64,000 nt of DNA from Trueperella pyogenes. GTDB taxonomy: Bacteria; Actinomycetota; Actinomycetes; Actinomycetales; Actinomycetaceae. The stretch is taken from positions 186,001-250,000 of the forward strand of contig NZ_JVLH01000014.1 in the NCBI RefSeq assembly GCF_001070855.1, given 5' to 3'. The position numbers were made by a program, and so were the translations under genes. The notes beneath the pieces were generated by a model that searched no databases, was not told where the DNA came from, and was given only the letters and a program-made list of their open reading frames with translations. How positions within the stretch are numbered: position 1 is the first letter of the stretch; the number at the start of each line of letters is the position of its first letter. Shown in pieces: positions 34,896 through 43,186 of this stretch.

Positions 34896-35879
34896 TTACT
34901 CGCAGCTCAGAGCCTTTTGCAGTGCTTCAAGGTTCTCGTTCATCACTGCTTCGTAGTCCTTCGAATCATCGGCCTGTGATTCGATCGGATCGAGAACTGC
35001 AGTGGTGATTCCCAGGTCCTTGGCCAGGGTTTCAGCAACCTTGGGGCTGAGGAGTTCTTCGGTGAAGATTGTGGTGATTCCCTTGGCCTTGACCGCGTCC
35101 GAGATCTGCTTGAGGCGAGCGGGGGAAGGCGTGGACTCGGGATCGAGGCCGGACAGTCCCAACTGAGTCAGGCCGGTGCGGTCGGCAAGGTATCCGAAGG
35201 CCTCGTGAGACGTGACGAACTCCTTGTGCTGGCACTTTGCGGTGCCGTCAACGAGCTTTTTGCTCAGTGCTTCCATCTGAGACTTTGTGGTTGCAGCGTT
35301 CTTCTTGTAGGTCTCTGCGTTGGCGGGATCGGCTTGAGCAAGAGCGTCCCCAATCTGGGTTGCTGCGCTGGCCATGCGCGTGGGATCCAGCCAGAAGTGT
35401 GGGTCGGTTGAGCCGTGATCGTGCTCATGTTCGTGAGCTTCTTCGGTCTTTTCACCGTCGTCAGCGACGTCCAATTCGCTTTCGTGCTTTTCAGCATCAA
35501 CCAGATCAACGCTGCCGGAAACGTCGATGACGGTCTTGGGGGCGTTCAGCTCAACTGCCTTGTCAACAGCGGATTGGAAGCCCTTGAGGTAAACGACAGC
35601 CCCTGCTTGGGAGAGCTGCTGAACCTTTTGGTTCGACAGTTCGAGGTCGTGAGGCTCCGCTCCCGGAGGAGTGAGAGATTCGACGTCAACCAGATCGCCG
35701 CCGATCTTCTGGGTGAGGTACTGGAGCGGGTAGAAGCTGGCCATGACCTTCATGGGAGAAGCGGAAGCTTGGGAGCTGGAGGCGCTTGAAGATGACGAGG
35801 CCGAAGAGGAGCATGCGCTTAATGCAAGCGCTGCAGCGGCTGTAATGGCAAATACGGTGTGTGAACGCGAAAAACTCAT
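34896..35879 (-). CDS. znuA: Zinc-binding lipoprotein of ABC importer (ZnuA-like)
   Basis: 327 residues from the ATG at 35879; a second ATG nine bases upstream also lies within the operator. Lipoprotein signal with LALSACSSS. Cluster A-I fold: VMASFYPLQYLTQKIGGD, LTPPGAEPHDLELS (first ligand His), a His/Glu-rich loop EAHEHEHDHGSTDPHFWLDP, KEFVTSHEAFGYLADRTGL (third His), and FTEELLSPKVAETLA. The His-rich loop is the mark of zinc rather than manganese binding proteins. Two Zur-like palindromes sit directly at the start codon. Confidence 0.94.
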   Translation of the reverse strand: MSFSRSHTVFAITAAAALALSACSSSASSSSSASSSQASASPMKVMASFYPLQYLTQKIGGDLVDVESLTPPGAEPHDLELSNQKVQQLSQAGAVVYLKGFQSAVDKAVELNAPKTVIDVSGSVDLVDAEKHESELDVADDGEKTEEAHEHEHDHGSTDPHFWLDPTRMASAATQIGDALAQADPANAETYKKNAATTKSQMEALSKKLVDGTAKCQHKEFVTSHEAFGYLADRTGLTQLGLSGLDPESTPSPARLKQISDAVKAKGITTIFTEELLSPKVAETLAKDLGITTAVLDPIESQADDSKDYEAVMNENLEALQKALSCE

Positions 35880-35915
35880 GATAATCATTATCAGAGGAAG
35901 TGATAATGATTGTCA
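35879..35915. promoter_or_regulatory. Two Zur/Fur-like palindromes at znuA
   Basis: TGATAATCATTATCA at 35879-35893 is a perfect 15-base palindrome; TGATAATGATTGTCA at 35901-35915 is the same with one mismatch. The two centres are 22 bases apart, two helical turns. The first overlaps the znuA ATG and contains GATAAT, a possible -10 for a leaderless transcript; the second overlaps the stop codon of the upstream lacI-type gene. Confidence 0.85.
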
Positions 35916-36929
35916 AAAGCGAGCGTGTCCCGTAGAGCTGCGCACCACAAGGTCGGGAGTGAAAGCAAAATCTTGGTGTTGCTGCGGGTTCTGGGAATGA
36001 ATCGCATCAAAAAGTGACGACACGGCCGAGTGTGAAATTGCCTGAACCGGTTGTCGAACCGTCGTCAGTGCTGGGGAGAGGTGAGGTATGAGGAAAGAGT
36101 CGTCAAAGCCGATCACCGAAATGTCTCCGGGAACGCTGAGGCCTCGAGATTGGATTGTTCTGATTGCTCCCATTGCCTGGAGATCTGAGCCGGCGATGAT
36201 GGCTGTGATTCCGGCGTCGATCAGCGCATGAGTTGCCGAGGCCGCGGCCTCGTAGGTGTAGAAGGTCTCGATGATCGTGGGATTGGTGATTCCGAATTCT
36301 TGAGCCATCACGTGGCGGAAAGCTTCGGCCTTGCGTCGCGCGGGGACGACGTGGTGGCGTCCACCCAGCATGGCAATCTTGCGGTGCCCCAGTTCCTTGA
36401 GGTGTTGGATCGAGGCACGGATTCCAAGTGCGTCTTCCGTTGAAAAGTCTGGTGCTTGTACTTCCTTGCGGGCGCCATTGATGGTGACGAAGGGCATGTG
36501 GATCTGTGAAAGATTCGTATAGCGACTTAAGTCTGCTTGAAGGTCTGCGTGTCGACCGGAGACGAAGATTAAGCCTGAAACCCCTCGCGCAAGAAAAGCT
36601 TGAGTGTGTTCCTCTTCGCTGGTGGTGCCCGGAGTTTGCGAGGCGATGAAGGCTTGGGCCCCCGCCCTGTCGACCTCGGAATGAAGGGTGTGGGCGAAAG
36701 TGGCAAAGATGGGGTTTGTGAGTTCTGGGACGATGACCCCGATGATGAGGCGATTGTCGTCAGCCAGCATGGTGGGGCGTTCGTAGCCAAGCTCGTCGAT
36801 TGCGGTCAGAACTCGATATCGAGTGTCGTCTGAGACCTGCCCGACTCCGTTAAATACACGAGAAACTGTGGCAATGGAAACACCGGCATGTGAGGCGATA
36901 TCCGCCATGCGGGTGCGGTTCTTCGACAT
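35913..36929 (-). CDS. LacI family regulator of the maltose-type importer
   Basis: 338 residues. N-terminal LacI helix-turn-helix MADIASHAGVSIATVSRVFN, hinge VLTAIDELGYERP, then the periplasmic-binding-protein-like domain ending with SVIGFDDSFLIPHLSPALTT and VRQPVQAIS. RBS AAAGGC seven bases before the ATG at 36929. Divergent from the binding-protein gene at 37100, with an operator-like sequence over its -35, so it most likely represses malEFG and is released by a sugar such as maltose. Confidence 0.93.
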   Translation of the reverse strand: MSKNRTRMADIASHAGVSIATVSRVFNGVGQVSDDTRYRVLTAIDELGYERPTMLADDNRLIIGVIVPELTNPIFATFAHTLHSEVDRAGAQAFIASQTPGTTSEEEHTQAFLARGVSGLIFVSGRHADLQADLSRYTNLSQIHMPFVTINGARKEVQAPDFSTEDALGIRASIQHLKELGHRKIAMLGGRHHVVPARRKAEAFRHVMAQEFGITNPTIIETFYTYEAAASATHALIDAGITAIIAGSDLQAMGAIRTIQSRGLSVPGDISVIGFDDSFLIPHLSPALTTVRQPVQAISHSAVSSLFDAIHSQNPQQHQDFAFTPDLVVRSSTGHARF

Positions 36930-37002
36930 CGAAGTGCCTTTCAGAAGGGGGCAAGTGTGATGGTTGGGATCTGGGGTAAAGATATCATTTCTCTAACAAT
37001 CC

Positions 37003-37041
37003 TGAAAACGCTTGCTGAAAATGATTTTCTGCAGCTACAGT
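37003..37041 (+). promoter_or_regulatory. Promoter and LacI-type operator of malE
   Basis: TTGCTG (37012-37017), 18 bases, TACAGT (37036-37041). The -35 overlaps TGAAAACGCTTGCT (37003-37016), an imperfect CG-centred palindrome of LacI-family type. About 60 bases before the ATG. Confidence 0.6.
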
Positions 37042-37099
37042 GTCCTTAAGTGCGAAGTACAACTGTGTACGAGCAGAACTCAATTGATCAGGAGTTGAC

Positions 37100-38326
37100 A
37101 TGCGACGAGGCATCGCGATGTTCGGCGTTTTGGCAGTTACAGCAACGCTTGCAGCGTGCTCCAATGGAAGCTCGGGCTCTTCGAGCAGCCAGTCTGCATC
37201 CGCAAGTTCCGGTTCTTCCGTCGGTTCGCTGACGGTTTGGGCCGATGACACCCGTTACTCGCAGATTCAGGAACTGGCCAAGGACTTCACTGCAGCCACC
37301 AAGGTGGATGTTCAGGTTGTTCAGAAGTCTGAAACCAATATGGACCAGGAATTCATTAGCCAGGTTCCGACCGGCAATGGCCCCGACGTGATTGTTATGG
37401 CCCACGACAAGCTCGGCCAGATGGTGAAGAACGGCGTTGTTTCCCCTGTGGACTTGGGTGAAGCAAAGTCCAAGTTCTCCGAGGCAGCAGTTCAGGGCGT
37501 CACCTACGATGGCAAGACTTACGGCGTGCCCTACGCGGTCGAGTCTGTTGCACTGGTTCGTAACAACAAGCTCACCACTGACACCCCGAAGACCTTCGAT
37601 GAAATGATTGCATCGGGTAAGAAGGCCGGTTCGGAGTACCCCTTCGTTGTTCAGATGAGCACCGACGGCGACCCCTACCACCTCTACGCTTTCGAGAGCT
37701 CCTTCGGTAACGAGGTCTTCAAGCAGTCCGCTGACGGCTCCTACACCTCCGAGCTGACCTTGGGCGGCGAAGGCGCATCTGAGTTCACCCAGTGGCTCAA
37801 GGAGCAGGGTGCAGCAAAGACCCTCAACCCGAATATCACCTCCGATATTGCCAAGGACGTTTTCCTCAAGGGCAATGCGGCTTACATGGTGACCGGCCCC
37901 TGGAACGTGACTGCTGCCAAGGCGGCTGGACTTGACGTTTCCGTCCTCCCGATTCCTTCCGCTGGCGGTAAGGAAGCTAAGCCCTTTGTTGGTGTTCAGA
38001 TGTTCTACCAGAGCTCAAAGACCCAGAACCAGGTTCTGGTCAGCAAGTTCTTCCAGTACCTGGAGACCAAGGAAGCACAGTCCAAGCTGCAGCAGCTGGG
38101 CGGACGCGTTCCGGCAATGACCGAGGTTGCTAACTCCCTGAGTGATGAGAACCTTAAGCAGTTCGCTTCCATCGCAGGCAACGGCCTCCCCATGCCGGCA
38201 ATCCCCGCAATGGGTTCCGTCTGGGATTACTGGGGCAAGACTGAGGTTTCCATCGTGAATGGCGCCGATCCTGCCTCCTCGTGGGAGACCATGGTCAACA
38301 ACATTCAGACTTCCATCAACAAGTAG
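37100..38326 (+). CDS. malE: Maltose-type sugar ABC transporter, substrate-binding lipoprotein
   Basis: 408 residues. Lipoprotein signal with TATLAACSNG (Cys about residue 16), Ser-rich linker, then a type-1 sugar-binding fold: LTVWADDTRYSQIQELAKDF, NGPDVIVMAHDKLGQM, GVPYAVESVALVRNNKL, and GNAAYMVTGPWNV, which align with MalE-type maltose/maltodextrin proteins. RBS AGGAG six bases before the ATG. Followed by a hairpin, then malF and malG. The exact sugar (maltose, maltodextrin or similar) is inferred. Confidence 0.9.
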   Translation: MRRGIAMFGVLAVTATLAACSNGSSGSSSSQSASASSGSSVGSLTVWADDTRYSQIQELAKDFTAATKVDVQVVQKSETNMDQEFISQVPTGNGPDVIVMAHDKLGQMVKNGVVSPVDLGEAKSKFSEAAVQGVTYDGKTYGVPYAVESVALVRNNKLTTDTPKTFDEMIASGKKAGSEYPFVVQMSTDGDPYHLYAFESSFGNEVFKQSADGSYTSELTLGGEGASEFTQWLKEQGAAKTLNPNITSDIAKDVFLKGNAAYMVTGPWNVTAAKAAGLDVSVLPIPSAGGKEAKPFVGVQMFYQSSKTQNQVLVSKFFQYLETKEAQSKLQQLGGRVPAMTEVANSLSDENLKQFASIAGNGLPMPAIPAMGSVWDYWGKTEVSIVNGADPASSWETMVNNIQTSINK

Positions 38327-38337
38327 TGAGGTCTCAC

Positions 38338-38374
38338 GGTTTTGCGGGCGCCAAAACGGGGCGCCCGCAAAACC
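38338..38374 (+). terminator. Intercistronic hairpin between malE and malF
   Basis: Perfect 15-base stem (38338-38352, 38360-38374), seven-base loop, no T-run. Typical partial stop that lets the binding protein be made in excess over the permeases. Confidence 0.75.
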
Positions 38375-38436
38375 CATACCTGAGCATCTTGTGCTCATGG
38401 TCCCTTAATCGCTGTTCAAGGTAACGAAGGACCACA

Positions 38437-40023
38437 ATGCCTGCAGCTTCTTCCTCGAATACCGTTCCAAAGGACCGTACCTCGCATGCGCGTGACGTCA
38501 TGCGACCCGGTTTTATTGCAAAACTCATCATTATGATGCTCATTGACGCGTTGGGCATCTATGGAATCATGGCGGCATGGGCCGTCAATTCTCGGATCAT
38601 CATCGGCGTGATGGCGGTCCTACTCATCATCATCAACTGGGTGTATTTCTCGAAGAGGGCACTTCCTGCCAAATATCTTCTTCCCGGCATGATCTTCCTT
38701 TTGATCTATCAGCTCTTCGTCATGGGCTACACCGGGTATGTTTCTCTGACTAACTACGGGGATGGCCACAACTCGACAAAGGCAGACGCGATCGAAGTTG
38801 CTCTTTCGTCGAACCGTCAGCGTGTTGAAGGAGCTCCGACTGTCCAGACCGCGGTTGTTGAAGACGGAAGCGAGCTTGGCCTCGTTGTCGCAGACCCCGC
38901 GACCGGCGAACTGAAGCTTGGTACGGCAACCAAGCCCCTCAAGAGTGTCCAGGGTACGGTCACTGCAATGGGTATTACCGAGGTTTCGGGCTATAAAGTC
39001 CTCGACCTAGCTGCTCTTGCCAGCCGCCAGGCGGAAGTTTCTCAACTGACGGTCCCCGTAAGCTCTAACCCGAATGATGGCTTCTATCTGACGACGGACG
39101 GAACCTCCGGCTACCTCGCCAAGTCCACCTTGACCTATGACGAAGCCGCCGATACTTTGACGAACGCTGAGACTGGTGTCGTTTACAAAGCGAATAATCA
39201 AAAGGGTGTCTTTGAAGACAGTCAGGGAAACCAGCTGCCCACCGGCTGGCGAGTCTTTGTTGGCGCTTCCAACTACTCGCAGATGTTTTCGGGTTCCGGA
39301 ATTGTCAAGCCCTTCCTGAATGCGCTTGTTTGGTCCTTCGTTTTTGCTATTGGCTCGGTGCTGACGACTTTCGCCTTCGGATTGGTCCTTGCGCTGATCT
39401 TCTCGGATCAGCGCATCCGAGGCCGAAAGATCTACCAGTCGCTCATGATTCTTCCCTATGCCTTCCCAGCCTTCCTGGCGACCCTGGTGTGGAAGGGCAT
39501 GCTCAACGAGGAATTTGGCTTCATTAACAAGGTCTTGCTCGGTGGGGCGGAAATCCATTGGCTGACCAATGGACTCATGGCAAAGGTCGCGATCCTCGGT
39601 GTGAATCTCTGGCTGGGATTCCCCTATATGTTCCTCGTCTGCTTGGGCGCGCTTCAGTCTCTTCCGGGAGACGTTGAAGAAGCCGCGAAGATGGATGGCG
39701 CATCTGGATTGCGTACCGTGTGGTCAATTAAGTTGCCGCTGGTTTTGCAGTCCACGACCCCGCTGCTGATTGCCTCTTTCGCATTTAACTTCAACAACTT
39801 CTCGTTGATTTACATGCTGACGAAGGGTGGCCCGGACTTCGATGGTGCGCCCCATGGTTTGGGGCAGACCGACATCTTGATCTCGATGGTCTATAAGATT
39901 GCCTTCGAAGGTAACCAGCACAACTATGGTTTGGCCTCGGCGATGTCGATCTTCATCTTCGCTGTTGTTGGTGTGATTGCCTGGCTTGGGTTCCGTCAGA
40001 CGAAGGCATTGGAGGAACTGTGA
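38437..40023 (+). CDS. malF: Maltose-type ABC transporter permease MalF
   Basis: 528 residues, much longer than ordinary sugar permeases because of a large extracytoplasmic loop (about residues 110-260) between helices, the mark of MalF. Two to three N-terminal helices (residues 25-95), loop, then five helices with the EAA motif EEAAKMDGASGLRTVWSIKLP that contacts the ATPase. The stop overlaps the next start. No ATPase gene is in the operon. Confidence 0.94.
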   Translation: MPAASSSNTVPKDRTSHARDVMRPGFIAKLIIMMLIDALGIYGIMAAWAVNSRIIIGVMAVLLIIINWVYFSKRALPAKYLLPGMIFLLIYQLFVMGYTGYVSLTNYGDGHNSTKADAIEVALSSNRQRVEGAPTVQTAVVEDGSELGLVVADPATGELKLGTATKPLKSVQGTVTAMGITEVSGYKVLDLAALASRQAEVSQLTVPVSSNPNDGFYLTTDGTSGYLAKSTLTYDEAADTLTNAETGVVYKANNQKGVFEDSQGNQLPTGWRVFVGASNYSQMFSGSGIVKPFLNALVWSFVFAIGSVLTTFAFGLVLALIFSDQRIRGRKIYQSLMILPYAFPAFLATLVWKGMLNEEFGFINKVLLGGAEIHWLTNGLMAKVAILGVNLWLGFPYMFLVCLGALQSLPGDVEEAAKMDGASGLRTVWSIKLPLVLQSTTPLLIASFAFNFNNFSLIYMLTKGGPDFDGAPHGLGQTDILISMVYKIAFEGNQHNYGLASAMSIFIFAVVGVIAWLGFRQTKALEEL

Positions 40024-40919
40024 TGACTGCACAAAGCAAAGAAAAGACACAGTTGACAACGCTCCGCGGCTCACGTTGGTGGAAGGAAGTTGGCTGGAGG
40101 CATATCGTGGGTATTGCGGTGATTATTTACTGCCTTATCCCGCTGCTCTATGTGCTTTCGGTGTCCTTCATTCCGAACGCGACGCTGACCTCTGATATTA
40201 GCTTCTCTGATGGACTAACCCTCGATCACTTCAAGGCGTTGGGGAGTGACCAGTACAGCATGTACTGGAAGTGGATTTTTAATTCACTGGTGGTTTCAAG
40301 CGTTACGGCAATTGGAACGGTTCTCATGGGCGCAGCCGCAGCCTACGCCTTCAGTCGCTTCCGTTTCCGAGGCCGTCGAGGAACCTTGACCTTCCTGTTG
40401 CTGGTCCAGATGTTCCCGCAGATGCTAGCTTTCGTGGCGCTGTTCCTGCTCTTGCTGGAAATTAAGGATATCTTCCCGGTTCTGGGCTTGAACTCGAAGC
40501 TCGGCCTGATCTGCGTCTACCTCGGTGGCGCATTGGGTTCGAACACCTTCCTACTCTTCGGTTTCTTCAACTCCGTTCCTCGTGAACTTGACGAGGCCGC
40601 AGAGATTGATGGCGCATCGCATGCCCAGACTTTCTGGACCATCATCATGCCGCTGGTTCTACCGGTTTTGGCAGTTGTTGGCCTGCTGAGCTTCATTTCC
40701 AGCTTCGGCGACTTCGTCATTGCCACGGTTGTTATGCAAACTCCCGATCAGTACACGCTGGCGGTTGGTATGTACAACTGGGGGTCGAGTGAACTGAATG
40801 CCCCGTGGGGTGTCTTCGCGGCGGGCTCGATCATTGCTGCAATTCCGGTGATCTTGCTTTTCCAGTACCTGCAGAAGTACATCGTTTCTGGTTTGACCTC
40901 CGGTGCGGTGAAGGGCTAA
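40023..40919 (+). CDS. malG: Maltose-type ABC transporter permease MalG
   Basis: 298 residues from the ATG at 40023, seven bases after GGAGG and sharing a base with the malF stop (TGATG); a GTG at 40020 is possible. Six helices, EAA motif DEAAEIDGASHAQTFW, conserved PLVLPVLAVVGLLSFI after it, and a C-terminal YLQKYIVSGLTSGAVKG shared with MalG. Partner of MalF. The ATPase must come from elsewhere, probably a shared MsiK-type protein. Followed by a strong terminator. Confidence 0.94.
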   Translation: MTAQSKEKTQLTTLRGSRWWKEVGWRHIVGIAVIIYCLIPLLYVLSVSFIPNATLTSDISFSDGLTLDHFKALGSDQYSMYWKWIFNSLVVSSVTAIGTVLMGAAAAYAFSRFRFRGRRGTLTFLLLVQMFPQMLAFVALFLLLLEIKDIFPVLGLNSKLGLICVYLGGALGSNTFLLFGFFNSVPRELDEAAEIDGASHAQTFWTIIMPLVLPVLAVVGLLSFISSFGDFVIATVVMQTPDQYTLAVGMYNWGSSELNAPWGVFAAGSIIAAIPVILLFQYLQKYIVSGLTSGAVKG

Positions 40920-40941
40920 GCGCCCGCTTCTCGCCGACCTG

Positions 40942-40987
40942 ACCCCGGCCTCGTTCCTCATTGTGGGGACGAGGCCGGGGTTCTTTT
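40942..40987 (+). terminator. Intrinsic terminator of the malEFG operon
   Basis: Perfect 13-base stem (40942-40954, 40969-40981) followed by TCTTTTTG. Confidence 0.9.
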
Positions 40988-41043
40988 TGTGCGCGAAAGC
41001 GGGGGAACGGGGGGGTGAGCTGAGGCCAGTTTGGTGAGATCGC

Positions 41044-41090
41044 TTGACAGGTGAGTTGGTTATATGGTTCATTAGTCATGTAATGAACCA
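41044..41090 (+). promoter_or_regulatory. Promoter with palindromic operator of the GntR-ABC operon
   Basis: TTGACA at 41044-41049, then TGGTTCATTA, six bases, TAATGAACCA (41065-41090), a perfect inverted repeat of 10 bases per arm that would cover the -10 and the transcription start. The position suggests autorepression by the YtrA-like regulator encoded 26 bases downstream. Confidence 0.8.
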
Positions 41091-41115
41091 CTGAAGCTGA
41101 AGGGAGGGCTTGCGC

Positions 41116-41505
41116 ATGGCACCAACATTCGTCTCGGGGATCCCGATCTACGTCCAGATCGCCGACGACATCCGCGCGCAGATCCTGCGCGGCGCCTTGC
41201 GCGCCGGGGACCAGCTCACCTCCACCACGGAATACTCCGCGACCTACCGCATCAACCCGGCAACCGTCGGCAAGGCCTTCGCGATCCTCGTCGATGAAGG
41301 GCTCGTCGAAAAGCGACGCGGCATTGGCATGTTCGTTGCTGAGGGGGCACGCAATGCGCTCGTTACCGATGGGCTTGCGACCTACGTGGAGGAAACTCTT
41401 AACCCCGCCGTCGAAGCGGGCCTGGCCCTGGGCCTTGATATCGACGCCATCATCGACCACGTCCGCGCCTACAGCGCTGACACGACTGCCAAGGAACGCT
41501 CATGA
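41116..41505 (+). CDS. GntR family regulator, YtrA subfamily
   Basis: 129 residues from the ATG at 41116 (GGGAGG upstream). Winged helix PIYVQIADDIRAQILRGAL, then RAGDQLTSTTEYSATYRINPATV with KAFAILVDEGLVEKRRGIGM. Too short for an effector domain; the C-terminal 45 residues form the helical dimerisation arm of the YtrA type, which controls ABC transporter operons often induced by cell-wall stress. Overlaps the ATPase gene by four bases. Confidence 0.9.
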   Translation: MAPTFVSGIPIYVQIADDIRAQILRGALRAGDQLTSTTEYSATYRINPATVGKAFAILVDEGLVEKRRGIGMFVAEGARNALVTDGLATYVEETLNPAVEAGLALGLDIDAIIDHVRAYSADTTAKERS

Positions 41506-42398
41506 TTACCCTCGACTCCATCAGCCACACCTATCCGGGTGAGGCAGCACCAGCCCTGCGCGATGTCTCCCTGACCCTCGGAGACGCGACCGTCACAGCC
41601 TTGGTCGGCCCTAACGGTTCGGGCAAGACGACGCTCATGCAGATCCTCAGCGGTCTGCTCCCGTCTTCGGCAGGAAACGTGTCCATAAATGGAACGAAGG
41701 TGAGCTCTAACGACCTGCTCGGGTACTCGATCATGGCCTCCTCCGACAGGGACTTCGACAACTCTTCGGCTGCTGCACTGGTCGCCTATGCCTCACTGCG
41801 TCAGACGTGGGATCAGAAACTTTTTGACCACTACGTCCAGCGTTTTGACTTTCAGCTGAAGGGTCGTAAGAAGTTGCGCAAAATGTCTTCGGGGCAGGCT
41901 GCTATCTTGACCGGTGCTGTCGCGCTGGCCTCGGGCGCGCCCATCACCGTCCTTGATGAGATTCAGGCTCCAATGGACGTCCCCACCCGATACGCGTTCT
42001 ACGAGGAACTGCTCTCACTAGCCGGCGACATCATGGAGGGGCGTCGGCCATGGCGTACGTTCCTCATTTCTTCGCACATGGTGTCCGAACTTGAAAACGT
42101 TGCCGAAGACGTCGTAGCCCTCAAAAATGGGCGTCTGCTTGCCCATGAGGGCGTTGACGAGTTCACTTCGCGTATCTGTGTGATTACCGGTAACGCCGCC
42201 GACGTGGAACGCTTCCTGGCCGATCATTCCGATATCTCCGTCATCACTTCTCGCGCACTTGGGTCCGCACGAGAAGTCATCGTGGACCTGCGTGGCCGTG
42301 GTGTCGCTGACCATGAGATTGCATCCCACTCACTGACCTCCTCACCCTGTTCTTTCCAGGACGCCTTCGCCTACCTCATCCAGGAGAACGACCAATGA
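41502..42398 (+). CDS. ABC transporter ATPase of the YtrA-like operon
   Basis: 298 residues. Walker A VGPNGSGKTTLMQ, degenerate signature MSSGQAAILTGAVAL (LSGGQ changed to SSGQ), Walker B PITVLDEIQAPMD and the H-loop His in ISSHMVSELENVAEDVV. Residues 210-298 are a regulatory C-terminal part. The ATPase is of the exporter or bacitracin/antibiotic-resistance type. It is co-transcribed and overlaps both the GntR gene and the membrane protein gene by four bases. Confidence 0.88.
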   Translation: MITLDSISHTYPGEAAPALRDVSLTLGDATVTALVGPNGSGKTTLMQILSGLLPSSAGNVSINGTKVSSNDLLGYSIMASSDRDFDNSSAAALVAYASLRQTWDQKLFDHYVQRFDFQLKGRKKLRKMSSGQAAILTGAVALASGAPITVLDEIQAPMDVPTRYAFYEELLSLAGDIMEGRRPWRTFLISSHMVSELENVAEDVVALKNGRLLAHEGVDEFTSRICVITGNAADVERFLADHSDISVITSRALGSAREVIVDLRGRGVADHEIASHSLTSSPCSFQDAFAYLIQENDQ

Positions 42399-43117
42399 AC
42401 ACCGCAACCCCAGACCTCATCAAATCCTCCCCCTCGCCCCTGCGCATTGGCCTTGTCAACTCGAGATTCACTGTGGTGCTCTACCTGCTGGTAGTGGGCT
42501 GCCAGTTCCTGGTCAACTTCGTGATCAACGGCATCGTCTACCTCTCAGTCTCCGATGTCACCAAGAACATTGAACAGTCCGCCACAAACTCCGCTTTTGT
42601 CACGGGTACTTTCCTCTTTGTTTGCGGGCTCGTCAGCGCTACCGTCGACTTGCGCGCTTCTGCTCTTAGCGGCGGCTCGCGCACCGCACTCACCGCAGCG
42701 AGTTACCTGCATTCCATTGTCATCATTGGCTTGGGGTCTCTTATCTGGTGGCTTCTTATCGCAATCCATCCCCTGCTCTTCTTCATGGGACGCGGCTCCT
42801 TTCCGCTCGGCGTCGACACGTGGTTATTTGTTGTCTTTGCTTGGGTCGTCTGCGATGGGGCCGGACGTTTCATCGGAGGAGTTTCTCGTTGCATCGGCTC
42901 GACCTGGAAGAGGACTTTCGCGTTCATGCTCGCAATCCCGCTGGGTATCTGTAGCATCGGCGTGCCGATCACTTGGGTGATTCTCACGCTTGTCCACAAG
43001 TCAGGCTATCTGCCCCCGATGAATCCGGCCTTTTGGCTGCTCGGCCTTATTTCGGCAGCAGTTGTCGTCGCGGGCTGGCCCCTGACGGCATCCGGCCACA
43101 TCCGGCGCGTCGGCTGA
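42395..43117 (+). CDS. Putative ABC-type membrane subunit, six-helix
   Basis: 240 residues with about six hydrophobic segments (roughly 28-55, 65-85, 105-130, 140-155, 180-205, 215-232) and no large soluble domain. I do not recognise a family; the arrangement behind a lone ATPase and a YtrA regulator makes it the likely membrane partner of the ATPase. Overlaps the ATPase gene by four bases. Terminated by a 16-base hairpin 20 bases on. Confidence 0.75.
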   Translation: MNTATPDLIKSSPSPLRIGLVNSRFTVVLYLLVVGCQFLVNFVINGIVYLSVSDVTKNIEQSATNSAFVTGTFLFVCGLVSATVDLRASALSGGSRTALTAASYLHSIVIIGLGSLIWWLLIAIHPLLFFMGRGSFPLGVDTWLFVVFAWVVCDGAGRFIGGVSRCIGSTWKRTFAFMLAIPLGICSIGVPITWVILTLVHKSGYLPPMNPAFWLLGLISAAVVVAGWPLTASGHIRRVG

Positions 43118-43136
43118 AAGGCAGATCGGCCAAATG

Positions 43137-43170
43137 AGTGTGGGGAGCAGCTACAGCTGCTCCCCACACT
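43137..43170. terminator. Bidirectional hairpin terminator
   Basis: Two 16-base arms (43137-43152, 43155-43170) form an almost loop-less stem between the convergent genes ending at 43117 and 43187. Confidence 0.8.
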
Positions 43171-43186
43171 GATATCTACGAAGCGA

